Origin: Humulus lupulus
Lineage: Eukaryota > Streptophyta > Magnoliopsida > Rosales > Cannabaceae
Reading direction: 5' to 3'
Length of the DNA: 64,000 bases
NCBI RefSeq assembly: GCF_963169125.1
Contig: NC_084802.1
Location: forward strand, 23,219,107 to 23,283,106
A model generated the notes under the pieces. The model saw only the letters and a list, made by a program, of their open reading frames with translations. It was not told the origin of the DNA and searched no databases. How positions within the stretch are numbered: position 1 is the stretch's first letter; each line of letters opens with the position of its first letter. The translations under genes were made by a program, and so were the position numbers. Of this stretch, positions 38,250 through 51,079 are shown piece by piece.

Positions 38250-39803
38250 TGCATATTTTCTATTGTACAAAATAACATACAATAAAAAACATAAATACAT
38301 GTATAGAAGTGATATTCATATAGAGATTCGTAGAAAACACAATAGAGATTAGAACACTTACGAACATGCTACAAAAAAAGACTACACCCTTTGAATTCCC
38401 TAACCTTTTGTCCTTGTTGAATGCTAGGTATTGCAAGAAATCCAAACTGCTTTGAAACAATACCACAGCCTTCCAAGTCTTTCTCTAAAACAACCTAGTG
38501 TTTATGTTGGCAATTCTCAACACATGAGAATATAATTCATAGAGAGAAAACTAAGAGACAGAGGACAAATATGTATAGAATATTATGAGTGAATTTTTAC
38601 CTTGTCAAATTCATCTAAATTAATGCATTCTATAACACTAGCATATATAGGAAATTAGCTAAGACATAAAATATGTTTTAGTTTCTTATTTTATTTTAAT
38701 TATTTAATAATTATAATTAATTAAATACTTGTCAAAATTAACCAATTATAATTTTGACCTTTATTTAATTCATTTTATTAATATCAATACTAATTTATCA
38801 ATATTAACAAAATTGTCCCAATTGGCTATAATACTCTCATTTGTAGTCTTTGCAATAAAATCCTCAATGTTTCATCCATTTCTTTTCTCACAAAATATCA
38901 ATAAATAATTTATCATTATTTATTTTCATTGACCTAGCCAATATGATATTTTTATAATTAATAATTAAATTAATTATTCAAGACTATTAGGTTCATTTTG
39001 ATAAGAGATGACATGGGGACTATGGATCCATGAACTCAAGCTCCAATAAGTTACCATGAGTTTATTTATAACAAATAATCTCACTACCTTATTTCCTCGT
39101 GACTCCACTATAGATTCACAATTGTACTATTGAATTCATAGAACGCTTTACACCAAATGCAAATACATTATCCATTGTTATAATACCATAACAGCCATTC
39201 AATCCTCTATAAATGATCTACTAATGAGACGGGTGCAAATTACCGTTTTACCCTTCATTGGTATATTATCTTTAAGTCCCACAAAGTTCCTTGTAAATTA
39301 TATTTCCGTTAACTTAATTACAGAAATGAGTACTCTATCATTTAACACTTGAATCAAGCTATAAGGAAATCATCGTTTCACTACTTAAACAGAAGCTATA
39401 GATTTCATGTCTATGATAAATAATCTCACTCAATTATAGTACAAAATCTCCAATATGTAAGTATGAGCTAGTTTATAGGGTAAGCTGGTAATGAACAAAT
39501 CAAAAGATGTGAATAATATAATTAGCAGAATATTAATCACTTAGAATTAAGATTGACGCACTAACTTAATCTCAAGACTCATTCTTTTGAATATATAATT
39601 ACAATTAATCCACTGTGGCCTAGTCACTATAATTGTAATTATTTATATGTTCCATATTTTATAAATGTTTGAATTATTCAAATAATCATGTAATAAAACA
39701 AGCAAACAACATGGTTATCAAACTAAATTTCTACTTATTTTATTGACAATATAAAATCGCGTTACATGCCCGACATAATTTTACAATAGCATAAAACCCA
39801 ACA
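38250..39803 (-). mobile_element. LTR, probably solo, same family as 47551-50173 (minus strand)
   Basis: Read on the minus strand it starts TGTTGGGTTTTATGC at 39803 and follows the LTR at 47551-50173 closely (ACCAGCTTACCCTA, GTGAAACGATGATTTCC, TATAGAGGATTGA, CTATAGTGGAGTCACGAGGA, ATGTGTTGAGAATTGCC). The right edge is firm. The left edge is uncertain: 38250 gives ATATA against TTATA, a weak 4-of-5 TSD in AT-rich DNA. No coding domains. Confidence 0.75.
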
Positions 39804-39808
39804 TTATA

Positions 39809-40719
39809 TGTATGTCTTATTAATTTTTTCTCTCCCCAATTCCTTTCTCAATAAATATATTTATAAGCTTTATAGTTTTAAAAATATCTTTTTACACCTA
39901 AATTTTTATTTAGTACAAAATTACTTATTTATAAATATTTTTTTAAAAATTTATTTTTTCACACTTTATGGAACTTAATGTTTTTTAAGACTAGAAAAAC
40001 TTATCACAAATTTTAATTTTAATTTTCTCTAAATAAGAGCAAATAGACATAAACAATTAAATTTTTTTTTTCATTAGTATCAAAATTATTAAAATACAAT
40101 ATTTTACTTTAATATTTGTAAAATTCAAAGTATGTAAAAATAGCAATTTTTTAAATATTAATAACCTAATCATGTGTAAATAAAAATGTTAAATGGGTTG
40201 AGAAGGGTGTGCCTTTTTAATTCTTAATATTTGATGAGGACATTGGCTTCAATTTAATATATATTCTTTACTTTTCGCAAATATTATATAAATATGTATA
40301 ATTTTTTTTACTTTAACACTTTCCTATCTAATTTCTTTTACTTAATTGTCTGAGAATTAGAATAAAGATTTAAACTATAGTTATGATTTTCTTGTCTCTT
40401 ATGCCCTCTCTTTTTTAGTCTCATCAATAAGAGAGGAAAGAGATTTAGTATAAAAGAGAAAAATATAAAGGGATAAGAAAAAAACAACCTTGGTAAATTC
40501 CATTAAAGAAAGTGTTAGTGAAATTTAGGAGTGGTCATAAAACCACACCATACTACATTAAAATTTGAAGTTTGGAACTTTTCACGGTGCAGTTGTGTAT
40601 TGTATTTTTTCCAAATCACATGGTACGGTACGGTGCAGTTTGCAGTTTTGAATTTTATAAATGCAATTCAAACTGCACTGCACCGCATTGTTATATATAT
40701 TTTTAATTTTACCATAGTT
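39809..40719. other. AT-rich spacer ending in a possible hAT-like fragment
   Basis: Mostly AT-rich. From about 40525 the sequence changes to repeated forms of the motif CGGTGCAG/ACCGCACC (GGAGTGGTCATAAAACCACA, CATGGTACGGTACGGTGCAG, CTGCACTGCACCGC). Similar motifs reappear right of the CACTA element (about 51700-51845), so one small element seems to have been split by the CACTA insertion. Confidence 0.5.
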
Positions 40720-40742
40720 CACTACTACAAAAAAGGGCAATT
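40720..40742 (+). repeat. Left terminal inverted repeat of the CACTA element
   Basis: CACTACTACAAAAAAGGGCA plus ATT; inverse complement of 51380-51401 with one substitution and one indel. Confidence 0.92.
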
Positions 40743-41012
40743 GTGTCAGTCAAATGCGTTAGTCAACGCAGTTGACTGACGTTGTTGACCAAGAATTAGC
40801 ATTTGTGGTAGTTCGACACTGCCACAAATGAGGGCCCAATTGCGTCATAACGTACACTGACGCTGTTTAATGGGACCGTTTGCGTCAGTGGTGCACTGAC
40901 GCAAACGGGCCGTTAACGGCGTCAGTGGCCCACTGACGATAACAGAGCGTTTGCGTCAGTGGGGCACTGACGAAAATGCTCCGTTACCGTCAGTGGGCCA
41001 CTGACACAACTG
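40743..41012. repeat. Left subterminal palindrome array of the CACTA element
   Basis: Several 25-35 bp hairpin units pairing TTTGCGTCAGT or TTTGTGGCAGT with its complement across a short GC-rich loop, for example TTTGCGTCAGTGGTGCACTG then ACGCAAA near 40880, and the unit near 40945. In CACTA elements such subterminal repeats bind the element protein (TNPA in maize). Confidence 0.88.
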
Positions 41013-42558
41013 GGTCTCCAATATTAAAACCCTCTTCGTCCCCAGCCGAGCCCCATTTCACTCAAACCGTTTCAGACTGCGTTTTCTTCCCAAACCAGCG
41101 GCGCCCACCGAGGTTCTCCACATTTAGGTACGTTTTTAGCCTTTTTTTTTTTTTTTTTTTTCAATTTTAATGTTAAAATAATGATTTATATATGTTTATG
41201 AAACTTATATATAGTTTTTTTGGATTTTTTTGTATAGATTTTGTTTTTTGAAGATTATAGTTTGAAAACCCAAAATCTTTATTGGATTTTTGGGGTTTTC
41301 TACATCAAGAACCCACATTGCTCAATTACCACAAGTAAGTGTAATTTTATTAATTTTTATGATTTAAATATAATTTTTGTGAATTTTTTTTTTATAAATT
41401 GACTATATTTCGGATTTTTAATTTTTAGATAGTTTTATTAACTTTTTTTTTTAAATTTAATTAAATTTCGAATTTACTATGTAAATGAGTATATATATAG
41501 ATTAATGTATATATTTTGTATAAGTTTCATTTTATTAATTGTTTATTTTGATTATTATTAGTAAATTTTTGTTTATATTTTGTTAACATTTTAAAATTAT
41601 TTTTAAATTTTGGGTTTAATTGGTTAAATAGGTATATATTAAAATTGTTTGTTTTTTGAAGTTATATTTTATTATTGATTTAGTTAGGATATTTATAGTC
41701 GATTTTTATTTATGTGAGTTGTTAACTTTAAAAAAAAAAAAAATTATTTCGGGTTTAAGTAAACAAATGAGTACATATAACAAATTATTTGTTTTCTTTA
41801 AGCATTTTATTGTTTATTTAGTTACAATATAGCTTTATGATATTTTTCTTTATATTTTGTTAACGTTTTTATTATTTTTTTTGTATATTGTTATATTTGA
41901 GTAGGTATTTTGTTGACAACTTTGTTGGTGAGATCAAGCTTTGGAGGATTTTATATTAGAGATAATATTTTAAACCTTAATGTATAATTAATATATTGAA
42001 CTTAGTAGCATGTACACATTATAAAATAGTGGAGATAGGATCTGAGACTGTGTGCTGCGGTGATATAAGGCTGTAATTGTGCATGTTTGATTGATTACTT
42101 GATTTGTTGTATATATGTGATGAATATAGGTTTATTTATATTTTGGGAAATATGATAGAAATAGGGAAAATGCTGCCCAATTTTTTGTAAGATTTAGTAG
42201 TTTGAGAATTATGCATGTTTGATTGATTAATTGGGTTGTTGTGTTCATGTGATGAATATATGTTTATTTAAATTTAGGGAAATATGATAGAAATAGGGAA
42301 TGCTGGTCAATTTTTTTTAGGATATAGTAATTTGAGAATTATGCATGTTTGATTGATTAGTTGGATATTTTTGTGTATACCATGTGCTATATAAATACAC
42401 ATTTTAAATTTGGGAAATGTGATAGAAATAGGGGAAATGTTGCCCAAATTTTTTTGGACATGTTGTTTCCTTTATTTACTTGTCAATTAAGTAATCCACG
42501 AACTTAATTGTTAATGTTTGTTGCTTTGTTTGTTTGTTTTTTTGTTGTTGTGTGAAGT
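41013..42558 (+). other. Leader region of the CACTA transposase gene
   Basis: AT-rich DNA with candidate untranslated exons and introns: CACATTTAGGTACG near 41125 and CCACAAGTAAGTG near 41328 are possible donors; TTGTTGTGTGAAG before the ATG at 42565 region is a possible acceptor. A tandem triplication of about 131 bp occurs at 42073-42455 (GCATGTTTGATTGATTA at 42081, 42213 and 42343). No domain is encoded. Confidence 0.6.
42073..42455. repeat. Tandem triplication (about 131-bp unit) upstream of tnp2
   Basis: Three copies of a unit with GCATGTTTGATTGATTA, GATGAATATA, TTTATTTA and GGAAATATGATAGAAATAGG. Periods are 132 and 130 bp. The third copy is the most diverged. Confidence 0.8.
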
Positions 42559-45500
42559 TTGACAATGGATAGAGATTGGATGTCAGCGGATAGGTTATCC
42601 ATGAAATATAGGAATGGAGTTGAGTTTTTCTTGGAATTTTGTGCAAGAAATACTCAATCTTCTAATAGTATTCCTTGTCCATTTGTTAAGCGTGGTAACA
42701 TTGTGAGGATGCCAATTTTTAAAATAAAAGACCACTTATTTAGGAATGGAATCGACAAAAGTTATAAAGTATGGTTTTTGCACGGTGAAAGAATGAAATG
42801 GACTGATGAGGGACCATCTAAGAATAATAAGTATTTTGATGTTGATTATGAAGTTGATGATGTTGCAGAGATGATTGATAATGCACAATATGAATCACAT
42901 GTGGATCCAATTAAATTTCAGTCAATCTTAGAAGATGCTGAGAAACCTATTTTCCCTAATTGTACAAGGTTCACTAAATTATTAGCACTGCTTAGGTTGT
43001 ATAACTTAAAAGCCAAACATGGGTGGAGTGATAAGGGAATGACAGAGTTGTTAACATTTTTAGGAGAATTATTACCCGAAGGTAATGAAATGCCGTCTTC
43101 ATTTTATGAAGCGAAGAAGACATTGCGTTCGTTAGGCATGCAATATGAAAAAATACATGCTTGTCCTAATGATTGCATATTATATCAAAAGAGATTTGTT
43201 GATGCAATTGCATGTTCGACATGTGGCGAGTCTAGATGGAAAAAGAAAAAAAATTCAGATGCAGTTAGAAAAGGTGTCTCTGCAAAGGTTTTATGGTATC
43301 TATCACCGATACCTCGTTTAGTTAGGTTGTACCGAAATGATGATCATGCTAAAAATTTAATTTGGCATGCTAAAGATAGAGTAAAGGATGGCAAGCTAAG
43401 ACATCCAGCTGACTCGCCAGCTTGGAAAACAGTAGATGTTAAATTGCCAGAATTTGGGAATGAACCGAGGAATATTCGTTTGGGTCTTTCTACTGACGGA
43501 ATTAATCCACAAAATTCCCTTAGTAGTAAATATAGTTGTTGGCCTGTAATACTAGTCATCTATAATCTACCTCCATGGTTGTGTATGAAGAGGAAGTTTA
43601 CCATGTTGACCTTGTTGGCATCTGGTCCTAAACAACCTGGAAATGATATTGATGTATACCTAGCTCCTTTAATTGATGATTTGAGCACATTGTGGTATGA
43701 GGGGGTTAATGCTTACGATGCTTATAAGAAAGAAAATTTTAATCTTAAAGCAGTGTTGTTGTGGACTATTAATGATTTTCCAGCCTTAGGTAATCTTTAT
43801 GGATTTAGTGTGAAAGGGTACAAGGCATGTCCCCTTTGTGAAGAAGGGACTCATTCTGAATATTTAAAACATTCTAGAAAGATTTGTTATATGGGACACC
43901 GAAAGTTCTTATCCGAAAAACATAAATTTCGAAGCTTGACAGATGCCTTTAACGGTAAACCTGAATTTGGAAAGGCTCCACCACCTTTACTTGGAGGACA
44001 ATTGTTAACAAAGTTGAACAAAGTCCAATGCAAGTTCGGAAAACCTAGAAATTTTACAAATAAGAGAAAAAATGTTAGACGTGAAAAAACAAAGGAGGTT
44101 CTAGATGGTGCGACAGGTTGTTGGAAGAAGAAATCTATTTTTTTTGAGCATGAGTATTGGGAGCATTTGGTTTTGCGGTACAACTTGGATGTAATGCACA
44201 TTGAGAAAAACGTGTCGGATAGCTTAATTAGTACATTGCTGAATATTCCTGGTCAGAGTAAGGATGGAATCAAAGCTCGGTTGAATTTAAAAGTAATGGG
44301 TATATGCAGTAAGTTACAACCAGAGGTTGGTGAGAGACGAACCTATTTACCACCTGCGTGTTATACCCTGTCTAAAGAAGAAAAATGAATTGTATGTCAT
44401 TCTTTGTCGAATGTGAAAGTACCAGAAGGTTATTCTTAAAATATTTCTTCTATGGTAGATATGAAAATTTTGAATTTAGTTGGAATGAAGTCTCATGACC
44501 ATCATACACTACTTGAACATCTTCTATCGGTAGCTATCCGTTCTGTGTTACCCAAAAAAGTTCGATATGCAATTACCAAACTATGTTTTTTCTTTACATC
44601 CATTTGTTGTAAAGTGGTAGATGTGTCGAAGTTGGACAATCTTCAAACAAATATTGTGGTAACTATGTGTGAGTTGGAGCAGTATTTCCCACCTTCATTT
44701 TTTGACATAATGGTTCATTTAATAGTTCATTTGGTGAGAGAAGTAAAATTGTGTGGACCAGTATACTTGAGATGGATGTACCCATTTGAACGGTATATGA
44801 AGGTTTTAAAAGGTTATGTTAGAAATAGAAGTAGACCTGAGGGTTGCATAGTTGAATCCTACATCGTTGAAGAAGCAATGGAGTTTTGCTCAGAATACTT
44901 ATCAGGTGTTGTGAGCATTGGACTATGTTTTTCTCAAATTGAGTTTGAAATAAGTAAAGGTGGTAGATGTGGTGTTGTTTCTGAAGTAAATAAATCTGAT
45001 AGAGATGAAGCACATCGCCTAGTCTTATAAAATATTGATGATGTTCAACCATACATCGAGTAAGTTCCCAAACATATGCATGGTCAATCTTATTTTTCTC
45101 TTTCATTATATTGACAATGATATAAATAATTTTTCTTGAAGAGAACATTTCAATTGGATCAAGACTACTTATCCCAATAAGTCTCGGAATAAAAAACGGG
45201 TACAAGATGAACATTATCGTAATTTTAGCACTTGGTTCGAGAATGAGGTAAAATACTTGTGTTGTTCTTGTTTGAGTGTTATTTATGTATGTTAGCTTGT
45301 TAGAATTTAATATACTTTGTTTAATTTTTATTGTATTATAGGTTCTGAATAACACCACAAACAAAGTGTCTGAAACACTAAAATTGATAGCACGAGGTCC
45401 TTCAATGAGTGTAATTAAGTATCAATCCTATTATATTCACAGTATTCAATTCAACACCATGGAACATGATAATATTAGAAAGACACAAAATAGTGGTATT

Positions 45501-45965
45501 ACTATTATCGCCCAGACTTTTCAAATATCTAGTTCCAAAGATAAAAATCCCATAAATTGTGATATGACATTTTATGGGGTGATCAAAGAAATTTGGGAAC
45601 TAGATTATGTGACTATTCGAATTCCTGTCTTCTTGTGTGATTGGGTGAAAAGTGATAATGGGGTCAAAACAGATGACTTAGGATTCACACTGGTGGACTT
45701 AAACCGAATAGGACATAAATCTGACCGCTTTATAATGGCGTCACAAGCCAAGCAAGTGTTTTATGTGAGTGATCCAGTAGATGCTCGATGGTCAGTTGTT
45801 CTAACAAGTCAACCGAAAGATTATCTGATCAAAGAGTTTGGGAGCGATGACATTATACTTGAACAAGAAACATTTACCATTGCTTCACCGTCTATTGATG
45901 TCACCATTGATAATGATGATGACTATATACGCGAGAATGGTGAAGGGTTGTGGGTAGATAATTAA
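42559..45965 (+). pseudogene. TNP2-type CACTA transposase, three stops
   Basis: Exon 1 (42559-45059) carries a Transpos_assoc domain (DRDWMSADRLSMKYRNGV, FLHGE), a Transposase_21 core (LGLSTDGINPQNSLSSKYS, LDVMHIEKNVSDSL) and a DUF4218 region (LKSHDHH-like MKSHDHHTLLEHLL, MYPFERYMKVLKGYVRN). Exons 45142-45246 and 45342 onward encode the DUF4216 part (MTFYGVIKEIWELDY, DLGFTLVDLNRIG, QAKQVFYVSDP). GT-AG introns are 45060-45141 and 45247-45341 and both keep the frame. Stops: TGA 44386-44388, TAA near 44438, TAA 45028-45030. It would cut and join the transposon ends. The second D of the presumed catalytic set is present; activity is excluded by the stops. The ATG at 42559 or the one at 42565 could be the start. 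Confidence 0.9.
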
Positions 45966-47550
45966 AGGTATATATATATATTAATTTTGTGATTTTGTTT
46001 TTATGTATTTTTTGAAGTTTATACTAGATAATATTTTTGTTTACTTAATTGCAGATTTATTGATGATGGATCCATCACATGCTGATGAGGGCAAAAAGTA
46101 GCAGAAGGTGAGTTGGTGGAAGAAGGTTCAAACGATATACTAACAATGGCATTAGGCACTCCGGAGCATGGGGGACGTGTTAGGGGGGTCGGTTCACATG
46201 TCGCTCCTCGTCAATTTTTTCATGTCCCACCGCCAAGAAGAAAAAGTCTCAAACAAAAAGATGTGGAAGATGCTCGTTATATAAACCTTGAAGAGAAATG
46301 GCGTCAATCTGAAGAAAGGTCACGTCAATAGGAGGAAAACTTAAACCAGTTGATGGCGTATATTGCATCTCAACAGAGCGGTGTGTTTGGATCATCAAAT
46401 GCATCTGGTTCAGGTGTAGGAGGAGACTCAAACACGCCACACACACCATATGCCCCTCCACCACCGATGGCGCAGGCACAATATGCTCCGCCACAACTGA
46501 CATGGACATCAAATGCTCACCGACCACCCTCACAGCCACCATATGCTCATCCACCACAGACACAGGCACCATGTGCTCCCCCACCACCGCAGTCAAATTT
46601 TCCTGATGAGGTAATAGTTTCTTATTAATTCATTATTTCATATATTTGACCTAGTAAAAATAAACTAGTTTATCGAAAAATCTAACAGATTAATTGGAAT
46701 GCAACAGATTAATTGTGAGTTGTGTCTTGGTTCGACACAAAATATAGTTGCAGAGGGGAAACTTATAAGTACCTGTTGCACAGAAATACATAGCGTTCAA
46801 CTACCTTCTGGAAATTATCGTGTGAGAATTGAGGTAGCCATTCAAGAGAACGCTAGTTTACCATATCCGCTTACAATGGAAGGTTATACATTGGTTGGAC
46901 AAGCAGTCGGGTACGATGTTGGATGGCCACAACATTGGGTCCTTACTAATCAACAAACGAAAGAGCCATTTGCGCCCTCTACTCAACAGCCAAAACAATC
47001 AAAGAAAAGAATAGAGGCATTGCCATAGGAGCCTACAGAAGTGCCTATGCCAAGAATTGTTAAGTGTTTGGTGAAGTTTACTGATAAATGGAAAGCTGAC
47101 CATGTGGTAGAAATTCCAATTGTAGAAAGGGTATTTGGATTCCAAACTACTGCTATATTAGGGAAATAAGAGATCTTCCACTTTTGCAACTATGAGATGA
47201 TCAGGCAGACTGAACTAGCATTATATATGAGGTACAATGGTGTTTATAAACTTTTAGTTTATTTAGTGTAACTTGAAATTTAATAGTTTATTGACATTTA
47301 TAATTATATGTAGCGTGCTCGATGATTTAGTGCAATCGAAGGGGTTGAACCACATGTACACTTTCATGCATCCTGCTTTAGTGTCCACTAATGCAGGAAC
47401 CAATGAAATACGTGCTAAAAATCTTTTCGATCGGTTTCTACAGATGGAGCTAGAGACACAGTTTCTAATTTGTCCTTGGAACAACAAGTAAGTCAATTTA
47501 ATTTTATATTTATACATTTTGTTTATTGATAAATATCTTACGCAAGTTTT

Positions 47551-50173
47551 TGTTGGGGTTTTATGCCCTAATTAAAACCCAAATTCTTTGTAATCTCATT
47601 TTATTATCAATAAAAGAATAGAAATCATTTTTTGACTTGGTCAATCACTTTGCTCACATGTTTTATTTTCATGATTATTTATTTAATATAAAATTCTATA
47701 AAATCCCGAGCATATAGCTAATATTATTTATAGTGACGTAATCACAGTGGAATATAAATATGATTATATGTTCAAAAATAAGTTAGTCCTAAGATTAGTC
47801 AGTGCACCGGATTTACACTGACTTGCCAATCTACGATATGATCTACTTACACATTACAGTGTTATGTTCTTTCCAGAACATTAGCAAAGTAGATAAGATC
47901 GGATGTATTTGTTACATCGGATAGGACCGATATTGACAGTTGATAAGATAAGTAAACATACCGTTATTATCTATTCTAGTCATATCATATAGTTGACCAT
48001 AGGTCAATTCAATCTCAATTATGAGTGGTTAGTATTCAAACTGATTGTATTATTTGAGTTCTTTGACTTTTTCGTTACCAGCTTACCCTACGGACTAGCC
48101 CATACTTACATCTTGGGAACTCGGTAGTATAATTGAGTGGGAGTGTTAATCATAGATATGAACATCTATAGCTTCTGATGAAGAAGTGAAACGATGGTTT
48201 CCTTTTAGTTTGGTTCAAGGTGTTAAATGATAGAGATCTCATTTCAGTAATTAAATTAGTTTACTGAAATATCATTTACAAGGAACTAAGTGCTTTAAGG
48301 ATAAAATACAATGAGGGGTAAAACGGTATTTTAGTCCTATCTCATTGTAGACCGTCTATAGAGGATTGAGTGACAATTATGGTTGTAACAATGGATAATT
48401 AATAGCGTATCTATATTTGTTATAGAGCGTTCTATGAATTCAAGAGTGCAATTCCAAGTCTATAGTGGAGTCACGAGGAATTAATAAGTTAGTAAATTTA
48501 TTTGTTAGATTTATGATAACTTATTGGAGCTTGATTTCATAGGCCCATGGTCCCCATTGTACCTTGGATAAAATCATCTAGATAGTCTTGTTGACGCGGT
48601 TCTTCGGCAACAGGTAATTAAGAGAAGAAGAGAGAGAGATTAGTACTTGAAAGTAGAACCGCCGCAGATATGAAATCTTTGTGAGAAGAACTAGGTGACC
48701 CTAAACGCGTTTTTTAAGTGGTTCGAAGGTTAAAATCCTTCTACTCCACTAGTCAATATTATTGATCTTTTCTGGGTAATTGGTTTACAAAATATATAGT
48801 TCTTACAAGACTATTTTTTCCAACCCCTATCAATTCCCAGGGTCTCCATATTTATAGGAGAAGGCACCTGGAAATTGGTAGGGAGGTCATCCCGTGACCT
48901 TACCATTTGTCATATCAAGTCTGTGATATTCATGATTACTTCCTAAACCTGACACACAAGTGTGGTCTAATCAGTATGGAAGGAGATAATGGGCCGCACG
49001 GCCCAACCCATCCGTGGGTGTCTGAATACGCACGTTCCTGCGGCGTGTCCGAGAAGTCAGGGGGATATCGGACACGTGATGGCAGGATTATGCACGTTTA
49101 TCTTGCGTGTTGACCTCCCATAGGGTCAGAGCTTCCTGAGAAGCTCGCTACCGGAGTAATCCATAACCCGAGCTGATCCTTCAGTGGTCGTCGGATGTTG
49201 TTCCCAGCTCCTGGAACAACAAGACGGAGCAGGAAACTACATCCCCTCGAGCTAGAAAGGGCCCGTCCTGAAGATAAAGCCTCTGGCCTGTGGGAGCCTC
49301 GGGCTAAATCATGTTTAGTCCGAGGATCGTCCTGCTAAACAGCCCGTGGGAAATCCAGGGCGTACAAGTCTCAATTAATTGATTTAATCATCAATTAGAA
49401 TTATCAAAGTTGACCAGGTCAATTTTGGATAGTTTCACAGAGTTGTGTAATTTTGAGAAGAAAAGAGAAATTATGGCAGATTTATTAATTAAGATAAATT
49501 GGTATCTAAATTAATAAATAAATTTAAATCAAGGTTCAAATTATAAATAATTAATTTGATAAAGGATTTAAATAATTATTTAATTAATTAAATCAATAGA
49601 AAATAACACAGGCCTTGATTTTAAGTCCAATGGGCTTATAATCAAATGGGAAATTTCACGGGCCTAAAGCCCATGATAATTTCGACCTAGGGCTTCAAAA
49701 TGGCTGTTATGTTATTGATTTTTTAATTAAATTAAATGGCCTAATTGAGTCTATAAAAGGAGTGCTTATAGAGAAGTCAAAACTGGGGTTTTTGATAAGT
49801 CAGATTTTCTGATAGTTTTATATTCTCTCTAAACACAAGTCCTTTTCTAAGCCACTTTCTTATTTTCTCTTCTTCTCTCTATATCTATCTCATGTGTTGA
49901 GAATTGCCCACACTAGTCTAGGTGGTTCTAAGGATACATTGGAAGATCGTGAAGAAAATAGAAGATCGGTTCAGTTTCTTGATAATACTCTGCGACAGAA
50001 AGGATACAAGAGTTAGAGAAACTGAAGGAAGGACTCTTAATTCCGCTGCGTATACTGTAAGTATTCTATTTTTGTTTCTCTTTGAATTCAATTTTAGAAA
50101 CATGTTTTAGGCTATCCCGTATTAATTTGTTTCATGAAAATAAATAAAGATCCTGTATAAGTTTTTTCCTACA
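47551..50173 (+). mobile_element. Solo LTR in the CACTA intron, itself interrupted
   Basis: TGTTGGGGTTTTATGCCC to TTTTTTCCTACA with a perfect TSD GTTTT (47546-47550, 50174-50178). Without the inner insertion it is about 1.84 kb. It is a close relative of the LTR at 38250-39803 and a distant one of 31241-33214. TATA-like CTATAAAAGG lies near 49752. No coding domains. Confidence 0.9.
48589..49366 (-). mobile_element. Solo LTR of a Tat-type family nested in another solo LTR
   Basis: 778 bp from TGTTGACGCGG to GGGCGTACA with a perfect TSD AGTCT (48584-48588, 49367-49371). Read on the minus strand, its end (GAACCGCGTCAACA) and start (TGTACGCCCTGGATT) resemble those of the LTR at 57092-57897 (AATGGCGTCAACA; TGTTACACCTAGATT). 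It is therefore probably a Tat-type LTR in minus orientation. Confidence 0.9.
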
Positions 50174-51079
50174 GTTTTTTTATTGTAGCTATCATTGGAT
50201 GTTAATATTAATTTAGCCACATAGTCATTCGGTAGCTTTTTTGGATCCTGTAAACTCACATTTTCGCACAGAAATCAAGGAGATAATTATCATGTAAGTT
50301 ATACATATCACTTAATTAATTTATAATTTCATTTCAAACTCATAATTGGGTAAATATTAATATTTTGTGCAGGGCATTGGATCTATATGATACTCACCGA
50401 AGACAAAAATAGTCAATCAATCTTAAAGTTTGTGTTCCTAAGGTAAGTAAACTATATTACTTATCGTATTAAAGTTTTTGGCATATTTTTATTATAATCA
50501 CTTGCTAAATATAATACTTACATTTGTATAACTATGTTGTAATAGTGTTGAAACCAAACTGGGCCAACCGAGTGTGGCTTTTACATTATGAAGTTTGTTA
50601 GAGAGTTGATTTCACAGCCTAGACCAAAGGCCTACTTGAAAAATGAGGTATTGTTTTACCTTTTAATTTTAATTTAATCTTTAGTTCATGATTTTATTTG
50701 GATGATTTCTAACTTATTATTTTTAATATTTTCTAATTAGTTTACGAATATGGCACCATATTCGGCTAACGAAATCAATGAGGTACGGGATGAGTGGGCT
50801 GAATTAGTTTTGGTGTGTCTTGCTTAGCAAACGAGCAAGTTGGTGAGGAAATTTTAGTTAAATGAGGTTTAATACTTAGAAATTTAGAACACAAGTCTCC
50901 CTATATACATAGATTAACGTTGAAATCTGAATTACTTTTGTAGATTTGAACAGAAAAGTTAACTTTAGATAAATGTCTAAAAAATTTATACAATTGTTTT
51001 TCTGTTTCTGCTGCTGTTTTTTTAATCAGAATAGGCCAGGGAAATTGGCATAAACATTTGCAATTTCCCTGGTTAATAC

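Larger units (their letters stand above)
47488..50188 (+). other. Intron of the CACTA protease gene, enlarged by a solo LTR
   Basis: GTAAGT at 47488 and TTGTAG ending at 50188. Splicing joins PWNN to NYHW in frame and rebuilds the C48 His motif. Without the solo LTR and its duplicated TSD the intron would be 73 bp, a usual size for plant introns. Confidence 0.8.
46113..50648 (+). pseudogene. Second CACTA gene: proline-rich region, DUF8039-like region and C48 (Ulp1-like) protease
   Basis: In order: a charged segment (EEKWRQSEERSRQ then TAG at 46329-46331), a Pro-rich stretch (to 46606), a globular part like the transposon domain DUF8039 (IVAEGKLIS, YRVRIEVAIQENASLPYP, AVGYDVGWPQHWV), and a C48 peptidase. 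The protease shows MYTFMHPALVS, LICPWNN, the His in YHW and Asp in FLDPVN after a splice, and the Cys in QTGPTECGFYIMKFVREL near 50555-50610. Candidate introns include 47488-50188, which holds the solo LTR. Stops at 47026-47028, 47167-47169, near 50215 and next to the Cys exon show decay. C48 genes are common passengers of CACTA and Mutator-like elements; their role there is unclear. Confidence 0.75.

Noticed and set aside
40976..41170. 64-codon open frame at the left CACTA end
   Set aside because: It begins inside the subterminal repeats and ends in a poly(T) run; it looks like untranslated leader.
42559..45965. Intact transposase gene
   Set aside because: Three in-frame stops are present in the transposase frame even after allowing for introns.
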